Shown: piece by piece, positions 25,446-32,317 of the stretch
How positions within the stretch are numbered: position 1 is the first letter of the stretch
Layout of the letters: every line of letters starts with the position of its first letter
Origin: Symbiobacteriaceae bacterium
GTDB taxonomy: Bacteria; Bacillota; JAAYKD01; WRDA01
Assembly: GCA_009783675.1 (NCBI GenBank)
Contig: WRDA01000002.1
Location: forward strand, 1-34,868
DNA length: 34,868 bases
Reading direction: 5' to 3'
Made by a program: the position numbers and the translations under genes
The notes under the pieces: model-generated
The model's database searches: none
Seen by the model: only the letters and a program-made list of their open reading frames with translations
Told to the model about the DNA's origin: nothing

Positions 25446-26436
25446 AGCTGCGTTGATCAAAGCACAGACTGAAAGAGATAAGCGTATTGCAACACTAAGA
25501 GAACAGCATCCTGAGCTTCTGGGTGTCGAAACTGCCTTGCTTCAGGAGTTGAGCCTTCTCCCACGGGCTCTGACCAGGGATTCTGAAGGTAACTCTTCAT
25601 ATCCTGAAAACACTCTTGAACAGGGGCTTTCACGGCTGGGAAGACTGCGTAAACAACGAATGGAGCTGTTAGAATCCCTGGGTTTGCCCGATGATTATGC
25701 CGCTCCTGTTTACCGTTGCCCTGTCTGCCACGATCGGATGGTAATCCGCAGGGGAGACTCATGGGTTGCCTGCGAGTGTTTTCATGAACAACGAGCAGCA
25801 CTTGGCAGGGAAAGAGCTGGGATAAGCCAGAGGATGAAAGAGCAGACCTTCGCCACATTTTCTCTAGACTTCTACTCTGATGAATGCCTCAGAGGGGAAC
25901 AAGAGAGCAAATACAGTCGTGCACTAAAGGTCGTTGATGCATGTCAGCAGCTGGTTCTGGACCTGGTCGACGCTAAAGTGGAGTACGGTCTCTACATCTT
26001 TGGTAATCCCGGGGTGGGGAAGACCCATTTGGTGGCAGCTATGGCCAATAGTCTGATTGCTGAAGGTATAGATGTCCGTTATACTGTCTCTTCCACTCTC
26101 CTGGTAAATATTCGCGCAACTTACGATAAGGATAACAGCGAAGCCACAGGGAATGAAGGTTACATTCTCACGGACCTGGCTACGGTTCCTCTTCTGTTTC
26201 TGGATGATCTGGGTGTGGAGCGCTTCACTTCCTGGGAGGTGGAGAAACTCTATGGATTGATTAATCAGAGATATTTAGCGAAGCTACCGACTGTGTTCAC
26301 CTCGAATCTGCCCTTGGATAATCTTGAAGAAGAGATGGGGCCAGGAGGCACAGCGACAAGAATAGTCTCGAGAATTGCTGAGAGTTGTCGAGTGTTTCTC
26401 CTCGACGGAGAGGATCTTCGTTTTCATCGAAGATGA
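25426..26436 (+). CDS. dnaI: DnaI/DnaC-like replicative helicase loader ATPase
   Basis: 336 residues from the TTG at 25426, which overlaps the end of the DnaD-like gene; AAGGA lies nine bases upstream. TTG at 25438 or 25453 are alternatives. The N-terminal part is helical and is followed by a zinc-finger-like RCPVCHDRM and ACECFHEQ (C98, C101, C116, C118). The AAA+ domain has Walker A IFGNPGVGKTHL (193-200 core), Walker B LLFLDDLGVERFT (256-261 core) and sensor-like VFTSNLPLDNLEE, ending with the RIVSRIAESCRVFLL segment containing a likely arginine finger. It loads the replicative helicase in an ATP-dependent way. A strong terminator and a DnaA box follow. Confidence 0.92.
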   Translation: MIDSLSEAALIKAQTERDKRIATLREQHPELLGVETALLQELSLLPRALTRDSEGNSSYPENTLEQGLSRLGRLRKQRMELLESLGLPDDYAAPVYRCPVCHDRMVIRRGDSWVACECFHEQRAALGRERAGISQRMKEQTFATFSLDFYSDECLRGEQESKYSRALKVVDACQQLVLDLVDAKVEYGLYIFGNPGVGKTHLVAAMANSLIAEGIDVRYTVSSTLLVNIRATYDKDNSEATGNEGYILTDLATVPLLFLDDLGVERFTSWEVEKLYGLINQRYLAKLPTVFTSNLPLDNLEEEMGPGGTATRIVSRIAESCRVFLLDGEDLRFHRR

Positions 26437-26487
26437 AGATGCCAGGCTTTCGGCTGTTCCCTTACTCTCAGCTTTTGCATGTAGAAG

Positions 26488-26528
26488 CTCCTCTTTTTAA
26501 GCCTGGGCTTAAAAAGAGGAGTTTCTTT
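26488..26528 (+). terminator. Strong terminator after the dnaD-like/dnaI operon
   Basis: A perfect 16-bp inverted repeat (26488-26503 and 26506-26521) with essentially a tetraloop is followed by TTTCTTT. The stem contains CTCCTC, a T-run, and GCC at the apex. It sits about 50 bases after the dnaI stop. Confidence 0.88.
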
Positions 26529-26531
26529 ACA

Positions 26532-26540
26532 TTATCCAGA
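26532..26540 (+). promoter_or_regulatory. Near-consensus DnaA box
   Basis: TTATCCAGA differs at one position from the strong DnaA box TTATCCACA. It lies 51 bases before a perfect box in the same orientation. Alone it could be chance. Confidence 0.35.
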
Positions 26541-26582
26541 CCAATGTGGCACATCTCCAGATAAGGCCATCATCACTATCAT

Positions 26583-26591
26583 TTATCCACA
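26583..26591 (+). promoter_or_regulatory. Perfect DnaA box
   Basis: TTATCCACA is the highest-affinity form of the DnaA binding site. It lies in an intergenic region directly after the helicase-loader operon and is followed by a strongly AT-rich tract (about 26596-26640) running into the consensus promoter at 26638. DnaA could regulate that promoter or be titrated here. Confidence 0.55.
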
Positions 26592-26637
26592 CCCTTTTAA
26601 AACATAATATATACGATAATATTTTCTAACTTAACTA

Positions 26638-26666
26638 TTGACATATGGACACCATGATGATATAAT
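26638..26666 (+). promoter_or_regulatory. Perfect consensus sigma-A promoter
   Basis: TTGACA (26638-26643) and TATAAT (26661-26666) are both exact consensus and are separated by exactly 17 bases. The start codon of the unrecognised 377-residue gene lies 27 bases after the -10, preceded by GAGGAGGG. Such a promoter is expected to be strong unless repressed. Confidence 0.92.
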
Positions 26667-26693
26667 CCCTTCAGAAGACGAGGAGGGATATAG

Positions 26694-27827
26694 ATGCAGG
26701 AAGAGAGACTGGTTGTGATAGAACTGGTTGAGTGTAACTCTATCGCAGCAGCAGACGGACGTAAGATACTGGAGCTTCTCAGTGAGGAGAACAATGCTCT
26801 GACAGATCCGCAGTTGAAGAAGCTCAGGATGCATACTCTGCAATGGTTAAGCAGCAGAGAGATTACCTCGGCACAGACTTTGGCACTGATTTCAATTTTT
26901 CACAAAGTGGTTGGAATTATGCCGGGAGGTGAACTGAGCGTTAAAGCACTCGCAGAGATCTCTGTGTTAATGCAGATGAAGGATGCCAGATCTATCGAAT
27001 CAAGAGTTCTGGTTATACTGGCTGAAAAAATCCTTCATCAGAATCAACAGGATCCAACAGGAGTAAAACATGCCGAGCGAATCGGGATTCTAAACATGGC
27101 TCAGACTTTGAAGATCACATGCACAACTGCAATGGAACTACTTGATGCCTTGATGAACCCACAGGACATGCCAGCAGATCAGATAACTGTTAAAGAGCGG
27201 GGTCGCTCCACGTCCCGGGCTGTTGAGTCGGATAGTCAAATCAGGCATCGTATAACTCAGGAAATGCATCGTTTCAGACCCGAAGCTCTACTAAGGAAAG
27301 ACAGAGAGAATACCAGCTCTTTTCTTCAACAGGGAGACCTTCGTCAGAGCATACGCAGTGAAGTCGATCATGCGTTGCAAACAGGCCGCATATCCCAAGC
27401 GAGGAACTCGACTACAGTACCTCTGCAAAGATCAGAGGCCACCAAACCGCCAAACCTGGATCAATCAAGATTAAGCATTCTAGCTGACCAACTCCACGAC
27501 GCTCTCCGACAACTGGAGATACGTTGTCAGGCTTTGGAGCAGGAATGGGCTTCAATAAACCGCACCCCATTAAAGGGTTCCACTGATGCTGTGCTGCATC
27601 GGATCAGATCTCAGCTGGCTACTGCTCGTACACAAATGGCTGCCGTTATTGAAAGTAGATCGTTGCTGGAACAGCATCTTACTATGGAACGCCCTGATGA
27701 AGCCCGCTACTTCAACGAGCTGATTAGCTATGCTGTGAGTTCTTTAAACAAGAGTGATCAACAACTGCGAAACCTCGAGTTGGGCGTAATTGAATTAGAA
27801 TCGATCCAAAAACCAGAGATCATATAA
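26694..27827 (+). CDS. Unrecognised helical/coiled-coil protein
   Basis: 377 residues; I do not recognise the family. The ATG has GAGGAGGG seven bases upstream and a perfect sigma-A promoter. The N-terminal ~165 residues look all-helical, with short repeating leucine-rich helices (ILELLSEENNALTDPQLKKL, LVILAEKILHQ). Residues of about 165-265 are polar, basic and probably disordered. The C-terminal ~110 residues look like a coiled coil (LADQLHDALRQLEIRCQALE, VSSLNKSDQQLRNLELGVIE). I see no signal peptide, membrane segment or catalytic motif, so it is probably cytoplasmic. It precedes the YvlB/LiaX-like and YvlD-like genes by 70 bases with no terminator between, so it may be co-expressed with them. 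A structural or regulatory role is possible but not shown. Confidence 0.85.
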   Translation: MQEERLVVIELVECNSIAAADGRKILELLSEENNALTDPQLKKLRMHTLQWLSSREITSAQTLALISIFHKVVGIMPGGELSVKALAEISVLMQMKDARSIESRVLVILAEKILHQNQQDPTGVKHAERIGILNMAQTLKITCTTAMELLDALMNPQDMPADQITVKERGRSTSRAVESDSQIRHRITQEMHRFRPEALLRKDRENTSSFLQQGDLRQSIRSEVDHALQTGRISQARNSTTVPLQRSEATKPPNLDQSRLSILADQLHDALRQLEIRCQALEQEWASINRTPLKGSTDAVLHRIRSQLATARTQMAAVIESRSLLEQHLTMERPDEARYFNELISYAVSSLNKSDQQLRNLELGVIELESIQKPEII

Positions 27828-27842
27828 CCAGGTCTCAGACAT

Positions 27843-27866
27843 ATCACTGCAATGCGATCCAGTGAT
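27843..27866 (+). repeat. Short inverted repeat upstream of the YvlB/LiaX-like gene
   Basis: ATCACTG (27843-27849) and CAGTGAT (27860-27866) form a perfect 7-bp stem with a 10-base loop, 32 bases before the next ATG. No T-run follows. It may be an operator or an mRNA hairpin. Confidence 0.35.
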
Positions 27867-27897
27867 GAAAGATACATGCGAAACGAGGAGGATTATT

Positions 27898-29289
27898 ATG
27901 TCAGAAAAAAATGAAAAGCTGCTGATCCTGGAGATGCTCAAGGAAGGCAAGATTAGTGTAGAGGAAGCACAGCGTCTGCTCGAGGCAGTAAGCGCTCCCT
28001 CTCCGGTTCGCCCAGCGGCCGCATTAACTCCGGACAAAGATGATATTGATGATGCAGAAGCCGATAATGATCAGACCCTGTTCGGTGATACTACCTTTAG
28101 TAATGAGCGAGAATTTAAAGACGCCTTGAGGCAGACCGCTAAGGAAGCTTCTCGCGTAGCCAGAGAAGCAGCCAGGCAAGTTCGTCACGAAATGCGGGAA
28201 GCAGAGAAGCAGCTGCGAGAAGAGTTGAGAGAGGCAGCTCGTTCGGCCAAGGTCGAAGCCAGAGAAGCACAGCAAGAGGCTCGAGAGGCTCAACGAGAAG
28301 CCAAGAGAGAAGGAGAACGTTTACGTGCTGAAGCGGACAGGCTCTCCGCCAAACTGAGAGCCGCTGCAGCTGAGACTGCTGAAGAAGCTACTCGTGAAGG
28401 TGGTTACCTCGATGGATTGTTCTCTTTCTTCGAGCGCAGTCCAGGGTTCGATATATTTGGTAGTAGCTTCCGTACCGAGATGGTCCAGGAAGGCAACTTT
28501 TCCTCAGAGTACAAGGTGGATATGCCACGGGATACCTATCTTCCCGCTCCCAGGCAGATACGAATCAATGTGCATACAGCCAACGGGCGTATTATCATCA
28601 GAGGCTGGAACGAAGATTATTTTCGCATGACAATTAATGCAACTGTCAAGGCTAGTAGCGCTGATGAGGCCAAAGGAAAACTCGATAATATGCTTATCTG
28701 TTCCCAGTCCCCTGAAATGCTGTTTGTAGACGGTCGTGCCTTCGTTGGTAACCACAATGGCATTTCGGTGGAGATTTGGCTACCGCGTTGTTATCAGTAT
28801 GAGATGGATCTCAAGGGATCCAACGGGAGGGTTTTACTTGAAGACCTGTATGCTCAGGGATTAGAAGTCAGCACCTCCAACGGTCGCTTAGAGCTAAGTG
28901 ATATCGTAGCTAAAGTAGCAAGGCTAAACAGCTCCAATGGCAGCATAATCTGCGATACGGACATTGAACTGTTAGCTGCCCATAGCTCCAATGGCAGCGT
29001 ACGGGTTACAACCAGCAGACAGGAGACCAACTCCTTTGATATTACGACATCTAATGGCAATATTAGTGTCGGAGTGCGAGATTGCAGCAGCCTGGCTCAT
29101 GATTTCGATCTCAAGACCTCAGGGAAGATTCATGTCGACCTTCCTGGTGCCATTGGTGGACTAAAAGTCGACAAAACAACCAGAATGCAAAGCACTACCA
29201 ACGGATTCGAAGGATATGGGAAGAGAGTGCGAATTTCAGCCAGGACAAGTAATGGTTCTATTCGCATTACCGAAACCAAAGATGAGTAA
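27898..29289 (+). CDS. YvlB/LiaX-like protein: SHOCT-like N-terminus, charged coiled coil, DUF4097
   Basis: 463 residues from the ATG at 27898, which has GAGGAGG upstream; the frame opens at 27862 but without a site. The N-terminus EKLLILEMLKEGKISVEEAQ is the SHOCT-like helical motif seen in YvlB/LiaX proteins. Residues of about 75-165 are a highly charged alanine-rich coiled coil built of repeating R-E-A units. Residues of about 200-460 are a DUF4097-type beta-repeat region with recurring SNG turns (GSNGRVLLEDL, TSNGRLELSD, SSNGSIICDT, SSNGSVRVT, TSNGNISVG, TSNGSIRIT). Relatives respond to envelope stress; Enterococcus LiaX senses cell-wall antibiotics. No signal peptide is visible. The YvlD-like membrane protein gene follows, a pairing known from Bacillus. 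Confidence 0.88.
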   Translation: MSEKNEKLLILEMLKEGKISVEEAQRLLEAVSAPSPVRPAAALTPDKDDIDDAEADNDQTLFGDTTFSNEREFKDALRQTAKEASRVAREAARQVRHEMREAEKQLREELREAARSAKVEAREAQQEAREAQREAKREGERLRAEADRLSAKLRAAAAETAEEATREGGYLDGLFSFFERSPGFDIFGSSFRTEMVQEGNFSSEYKVDMPRDTYLPAPRQIRINVHTANGRIIIRGWNEDYFRMTINATVKASSADEAKGKLDNMLICSQSPEMLFVDGRAFVGNHNGISVEIWLPRCYQYEMDLKGSNGRVLLEDLYAQGLEVSTSNGRLELSDIVAKVARLNSSNGSIICDTDIELLAAHSSNGSVRVTTSRQETNSFDITTSNGNISVGVRDCSSLAHDFDLKTSGKIHVDLPGAIGGLKVDKTTRMQSTTNGFEGYGKRVRISARTSNGSIRITETKDE

Positions 29290-29322
29290 TCCTGAGATCA
29301 ATGCAGCGGGAGGATGATGAAA

Positions 29323-29658
29323 ATGTCTTCTGTCTTAGTAAGTATTCTGATTATGATGGCTCTACCATACATCCTGCCAGGGATAACCGTGATTAGCCTT
29401 GGATCTGCAGTTGCAGCAGCGATTATTCTAGGTATCGCTAACGCGGTGGTGCGCCCGATACTCCAGTTCCTATCCATACCGTTGACTTTACTAACCTTCG
29501 GCCTTTTTTACTTCGTAGTGAATGGTGCAATGGTTATGCTGACCTCTGGCTTGGTCCCGGGATTCTACGTGAACGGTTGGTGGACAGCAATCATCGCGGC
29601 TGCTATTATTTCAGCTGCAAACAGCTTTTTTCTGAAAAAGCAAAGATATACTTTTTAA
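29323..29658 (+). CDS. YvlD-like small membrane protein (four-helix, phage-holin-like family IV)
   Basis: About 111 residues from the ATG at 29323. In-frame ATGs at 29314 and 29317 are too close to the GGGAGG at 29308-29313. It has three to four hydrophobic segments, with the family pattern PYILPGITV, GIANAVVRPILQFLSIPLTLLTFGLF (split) and NGWWTAIIAAAIISAANSF. This family includes Bacillus YvlD and is named after phage holins by similarity only; there is no phage context. It forms an apparent operon with the YvlB/LiaX-like gene and probably serves the envelope-stress response. A terminator follows. Confidence 0.9.
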   Translation: MSSVLVSILIMMALPYILPGITVISLGSAVAAAIILGIANAVVRPILQFLSIPLTLLTFGLFYFVVNGAMVMLTSGLVPGFYVNGWWTAIIAAAIISAANSFFLKKQRYTF

Positions 29659-29671
29659 AGACAAGTAGCAC

Positions 29672-29716
29672 CAGGACCCCTCCGGCTGCATTGTAGAGAT
29701 GGAGGGGTCTGTTTTG
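29672..29716 (+). terminator. Terminator after the YvlD-like gene
   Basis: GACCCCTCC (29675-29683) and GGAGGGGTC (29701-29709) make a perfect 9-bp GC-rich stem with a 17-base loop, followed by TGTTTT. It closes the envelope operon. Confidence 0.82.
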
Positions 29717-29743
29717 ATGAATTAGCAGAAGATGCAGATATAA

Positions 29744-29778
29744 GCACGAAGTGGCAGAAATAATCTGCCACTTCGTGC
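29744..29778. terminator. Perfect 15-bp hairpin between convergent transcripts
   Basis: A 15-bp perfect inverted repeat (29744-29758 and 29764-29778) with a 5-base loop. On the + strand GATTTTATA follows; on the minus strand TTATATC follows. It is placed to end the minus-strand tRNA transcript and to back up the + strand terminator just before it. Confidence 0.7.
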
Positions 29779-29822
29779 GATTTTATAATAGATATTAAAG
29801 GTTCATAAATAAAGAGTCTGTT

Positions 29823-29896
29823 TGGCAGGGGTGGAGAGATTCGAACTCCCGTACCTGGTTTTGGAGACCAGAGTCCTGCCGCTGGACGACACCCCT
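29823..29896 (-). tRNA. tRNA-Trp (CCA anticodon)
   Basis: 74 bases on the minus strand with a full cloverleaf: acceptor AGGGGTG pairing with CACCCCT, D arm GTCC/GGAC, anticodon arm CTGGT/ACCAG with loop CTCCAAA (anticodon CCA), and T arm GGGAG/CTCTC with loop TTCGAAT. The discriminator is G and the 3' CCA is encoded. It lies downstream of tRNA-Pro in the same transcript. Confidence 0.96.
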
Positions 29897-29907
29897 GTAT
29901 AGATCAA

Positions 29908-29984
29908 TGGTCGGGGCGAGAGGATTTGAACCTCCGGCCTTTTGGTCCCGAACCAAACGCGCTACCAAACTGCGCTACGCCCCG
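29908..29984 (-). tRNA. tRNA-Pro (CGG anticodon)
   Basis: 77 bases on the minus strand: acceptor CGGGGCG pairing with CGCCCCG, anticodon arm TTTGG/CCAAA with loop TTCGGGA (anticodon CGG), and T arm with loop TTCAAAT. The discriminator is A and CCA is encoded. It is first in a two-tRNA transcript driven by the promoter at 30002-30030. Confidence 0.96.
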
Positions 29985-30001
29985 CTGGTACGGCGAAAAG
30001 G

Positions 30002-30030
30002 ATTATATCACAGCTATAAGGGTATTGCAA
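30002..30030 (-). promoter_or_regulatory. Sigma-A promoter of the tRNA-Pro/tRNA-Trp transcript
   Basis: On the minus strand TTGCAA (30025-30030) and a perfect TATAAT (30002-30007) are separated by 17 bases, about 17 bases upstream of tRNA-Pro. Confidence 0.85.
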
Positions 30031-30058
30031 GATACCATTTTTGCTTGACTGATACCAT
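30031..30058 (+). repeat. Direct repeat GATACCAT with a 20-bp period
   Basis: GATACCAT occurs at 30031-30038 and 30051-30058, exactly 20 bases apart (about two helical turns). A partial inverted copy GGTAT is at 30021-30025, and TGGTAT is at 30098-30103. They lie between the tRNA promoter and the chromate-transporter gene and could be protein binding sites. Confidence 0.4.
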
Positions 30059-30166
30059 CAAATATCGTAAATGGGTCTGGTGAGCGTAGGTAAATAGTGG
30101 TATACTGCCCATATGCTGCTCCAGGAATATGATGCAGCAGTTCAGGAAGAGATAGGAGGAAACCAT

Positions 30167-30733
30167 TTGTCGAAGGTTAATTGGAAATTATTAAAAGATA
30201 TCTTTATATCCACCGCCAAGATAGGAACTGTCGCATTCGGAGGTGGATATGGCATGATCCCTCTGATGGAGGAGGAGTTTGTCTCCCGACGAGGCTGGGT
30301 GGATTCAAGGGATATTTTGGATATTTTCGCTATAGCTCAGTCGGTACCCGGTGTAATCGCTCTCAACACCAGCACATTCATCGGTTACCGTCTGGCGGGT
30401 CTGCCAGGAGCAATCCTAGCTTGTGTTGGAGTCTCGACCCCTCAGTTTTTTATTATATCTTCGTTATCTATACTCTACCTGCAGTTTCAGGACAATCCCC
30501 AGGTGAATGCGGCCTTCACGGGGATCAGCGCTTGTGTAGTAGCCCTAATTTTAACTGCAGTGCTTAAAATGGGGGAGTCTGCTGTCAAGGATGCCTTTGG
30601 CTGGGTAGTCGCTGTCTTAGGCTTTACTGCCATTGTCTTTGCGGGTATAAGCGCCGTATGGTGCATATTGGTTGCCGGACTGATTGGCTGGTCCTGGTCG
30701 ATGGTAAAAACGGTGCAAAGGAGGCAGGAATAA
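30167..30733 (+). CDS. Chromate transporter family protein, first half-size subunit
   Basis: 188 residues from the TTG at 30167, which has AGGAGG at 30154-30159; the frame extends to an ATG at 30113 without a matching site. It has a CHR domain with the motif GTVAFGGGYGMIPLMEEEFV near the N-terminus and about five membrane segments (IALNTSTFIGYRLAGLPGA, then further hydrophobic helices). Full-length ChrA has two CHR domains; in many Bacillota they are encoded as two adjacent short genes, as here. The pair is thought to export chromate in proton-coupled antiport, but short-chain versions often have unknown physiological substrates. TATACT at 30100-30105 may be the -10 of its promoter, with a poor -35. 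Confidence 0.92.
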   Translation: MSKVNWKLLKDIFISTAKIGTVAFGGGYGMIPLMEEEFVSRRGWVDSRDILDIFAIAQSVPGVIALNTSTFIGYRLAGLPGAILACVGVSTPQFFIISSLSILYLQFQDNPQVNAAFTGISACVVALILTAVLKMGESAVKDAFGWVVAVLGFTAIVFAGISAVWCILVAGLIGWSWSMVKTVQRRQE

Positions 30734-31288
30734 ATGCAGGTGTATCTGGATCTTTTCCTAAGCTTTTTCACCATCGGAGCGGTATCGGTTGGTGGAGGAT
30801 ATGCCATGACTCAACAGATACTCGATGCTTGTCTCACTTATGGTTGGACAGATCTAGCCAGCTTCAACGCAGGTGTAGCTTTAGCCAACATGTCTCCTGG
30901 TCCATTCGGAGTCAACATGGCGACCTTTCTGGGCATGAAGGCAGCAGGACCCAGCGGTGCTTTAGTGGCAACTTTCGGCATGATCTGTCCCTCTGTAATT
31001 ATCGTGACTGCCATCGCCAGATTCTTCTATGGCTTCCAGGATAATCGCCATGTTCAGGGTGTTCTCGCTGGTATCCGACCAGTAGTTATTGGCTTGATTG
31101 CCTCTGCTGTCTATACACTGGGAAAGGCTCCAATGACCACGACGGCGGCTACACGTATCGGGGTACCAGGCAACTTCGTTGCCATCGCTATCGCACTAGT
31201 CATGGTAGTAGCTATTCGCAAATATAAAATCAATCCAATTTTATGCATCCTGGCCAGCGCAGTATCAGGTTTGATTCTCTATATATGA
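30734..31288 (+). CDS. Chromate transporter family protein, second half-size subunit
   Basis: 184 residues. The ATG immediately follows the TAA of the first subunit, with GGAGG nine bases upstream. The CHR-domain motif is TIGAVSVGGGYAMTQQILDA, then MSPGPFGVNMATFLGMKAAG, with about five to six membrane segments. The two subunits presumably form a heterodimer in the membrane. The last 24 bases overlap the 3' end of hslO on the opposite strand. Confidence 0.92.
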   Translation: MQVYLDLFLSFFTIGAVSVGGGYAMTQQILDACLTYGWTDLASFNAGVALANMSPGPFGVNMATFLGMKAAGPSGALVATFGMICPSVIIVTAIARFFYGFQDNRHVQGVLAGIRPVVIGLIASAVYTLGKAPMTTTAATRIGVPGNFVAIAIALVMVVAIRKYKINPILCILASAVSGLILYI

Positions 31289-32164
31289 AATACAATCGAT
31301 TTTCCGGATTAACTCCCGTAACTCGGTAGCGCTGAACCGATACTGTTCCCGGCAAAAATTACAAGTAACTTCCGCACCTTCTTGCTCAGCTAGCAAGGAG
31401 TTAAGTTCTGAGCTACCAAGACTTCCCAGAGTCCAGATTGTGCGTTCTCTGCTGCAGCGACAGGTAAAATGTGCTTCCCGTCTTTCTAATACAGTTACAT
31501 CCCATTCTCCGACAAGAATCTGAAGTATTTCAGCAGGATTATATGGTTTCATGAGTAATTCGGTAACTCCAGGCAGGTTTTGCAAGCGATGTTCCAGGTA
31601 GGGAATACTCTCTTCATCACTACCTGGCATCAGTTGTATGAGATAGCCTCCGGCAGCAGCTACAGTATAATCGGTATTGACCAGAACTCCCAAGGATACT
31701 GCCGTAGGGATTTGCTCCGATTCCTGAAAGTAGAGGCAGAAATCCTCGGCGATCTCTCCCGAAAGCAGGGGAGCTTGTCCGATGAAGGGTTCTCCCAAAC
31801 CGAGATCTTTCGATACATAAAGCATCCCTTTGCCTACCGCGGATGCCACATCGAGCTTTCCCAGCTTGTTTACAGGCAGGAAGAGGTCCGGTTTTTCGAC
31901 GTACCCACGTACATGCCCACAATGATCTACATCGGCCACAATGGCTCCCAGGGGGCCATCTCCCAGGAGCCTCAGAGTTAACCGCTGCTCATCGTTGAGA
32001 GATGCGCTCATCAGGGCTGCCATGGTTAGGGTGCGACCCAAAGCTGCTGTAGCTACCGGCCAAGAGTCGTGGCGTCGCTGAGCTTCATCTACGATATTGC
32101 GAGAATCTATTGCTAAGAGTCGAATCGTATTATTCCTGGTAGTAGCGATTACCATTTCTCCCAT
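31265..32164 (-). CDS. hslO: Redox-regulated chaperone Hsp33
   Basis: 299 residues. Hsp33 is a cytoplasmic holdase switched on by oxidation and unfolding. The C-terminal zinc switch has C235 and C237 (FTCRCSRER) and C268 and C271 (TCNFCREQY), the standard CxC and CxxC spaced by 30 residues. The N-terminal domain includes LRLLGDGPLGAIVADVD and GYVEKPDLFLPVNKLGKLD (split), both typical. The ATG at 32164 has AAGGAGG eleven bases upstream, slightly far. A hairpin lies in the leader. It is convergent and overlapping with the chromate transporter pair. Confidence 0.96.
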   Translation of the reverse strand: MGEMVIATTRNNTIRLLAIDSRNIVDEAQRRHDSWPVATAALGRTLTMAALMSASLNDEQRLTLRLLGDGPLGAIVADVDHCGHVRGYVEKPDLFLPVNKLGKLDVASAVGKGMLYVSKDLGLGEPFIGQAPLLSGEIAEDFCLYFQESEQIPTAVSLGVLVNTDYTVAAAGGYLIQLMPGSDEESIPYLEHRLQNLPGVTELLMKPYNPAEILQILVGEWDVTVLERREAHFTCRCSRERTIWTLGSLGSSELNSLLAEQEGAEVTCNFCREQYRFSATELRELIRKIDCISYIENQT

Positions 32165-32205
32165 AAACCTGCTAACCTCCTTGTACGCTGATCTGCTCTA
32201 CGTGG

Positions 32206-32236
32206 GAGGATTCCCTCTTCATTACGGGGAATCCTC
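32206..32236. repeat. Perfect 10-bp inverted repeat in the hslO leader
   Basis: GAGGATTCCC (32206-32215) and GGGAATCCTC (32227-32236) with an 11-base loop. Neither side has a proper T-run, so it is not a clear terminator. It would form a hairpin in the 5' leader of hslO mRNA, 42 bases before the ATG. Confidence 0.5.
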
Positions 32237-32258
32237 TATATTACCTGATCTACTGATT

Positions 32259-32283
32259 TAACCTATTCTTTATAAATAGGTTA
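32259..32283. promoter_or_regulatory. Palindrome TAACCTATT-N7-AATAGGTTA, possible operator
   Basis: A perfect 9-bp inverted repeat with a 7-base AT-rich spacer (ctttata), between the divergent hslO and hutU genes and 35 bases before the hutU ATG. TATAAA overlaps the spacer and right arm. It is more like a dimeric regulator site than a terminator. No regulator gene is adjacent. Confidence 0.45.
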
Positions 32284-32317
32284 GACATTTAAACACAAGG
32301 GAACAAGGAGGAAACTG

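Noticed and set aside
26532..26640. Chromosomal replication origin
   Set aside because: Only one perfect DnaA box and one near match, no dnaA or dnaN nearby and no clear unwinding motif; kept only as possible DnaA binding sites.
29323..29658. Prophage holin
   Set aside because: The family name reflects similarity only; there are no phage genes around it and the gene pairs with a YvlB/LiaX-like gene.
31580..31981. 133-residue open frame on the + strand
   Set aside because: Antisense to the core of hslO, which is clearly coding.
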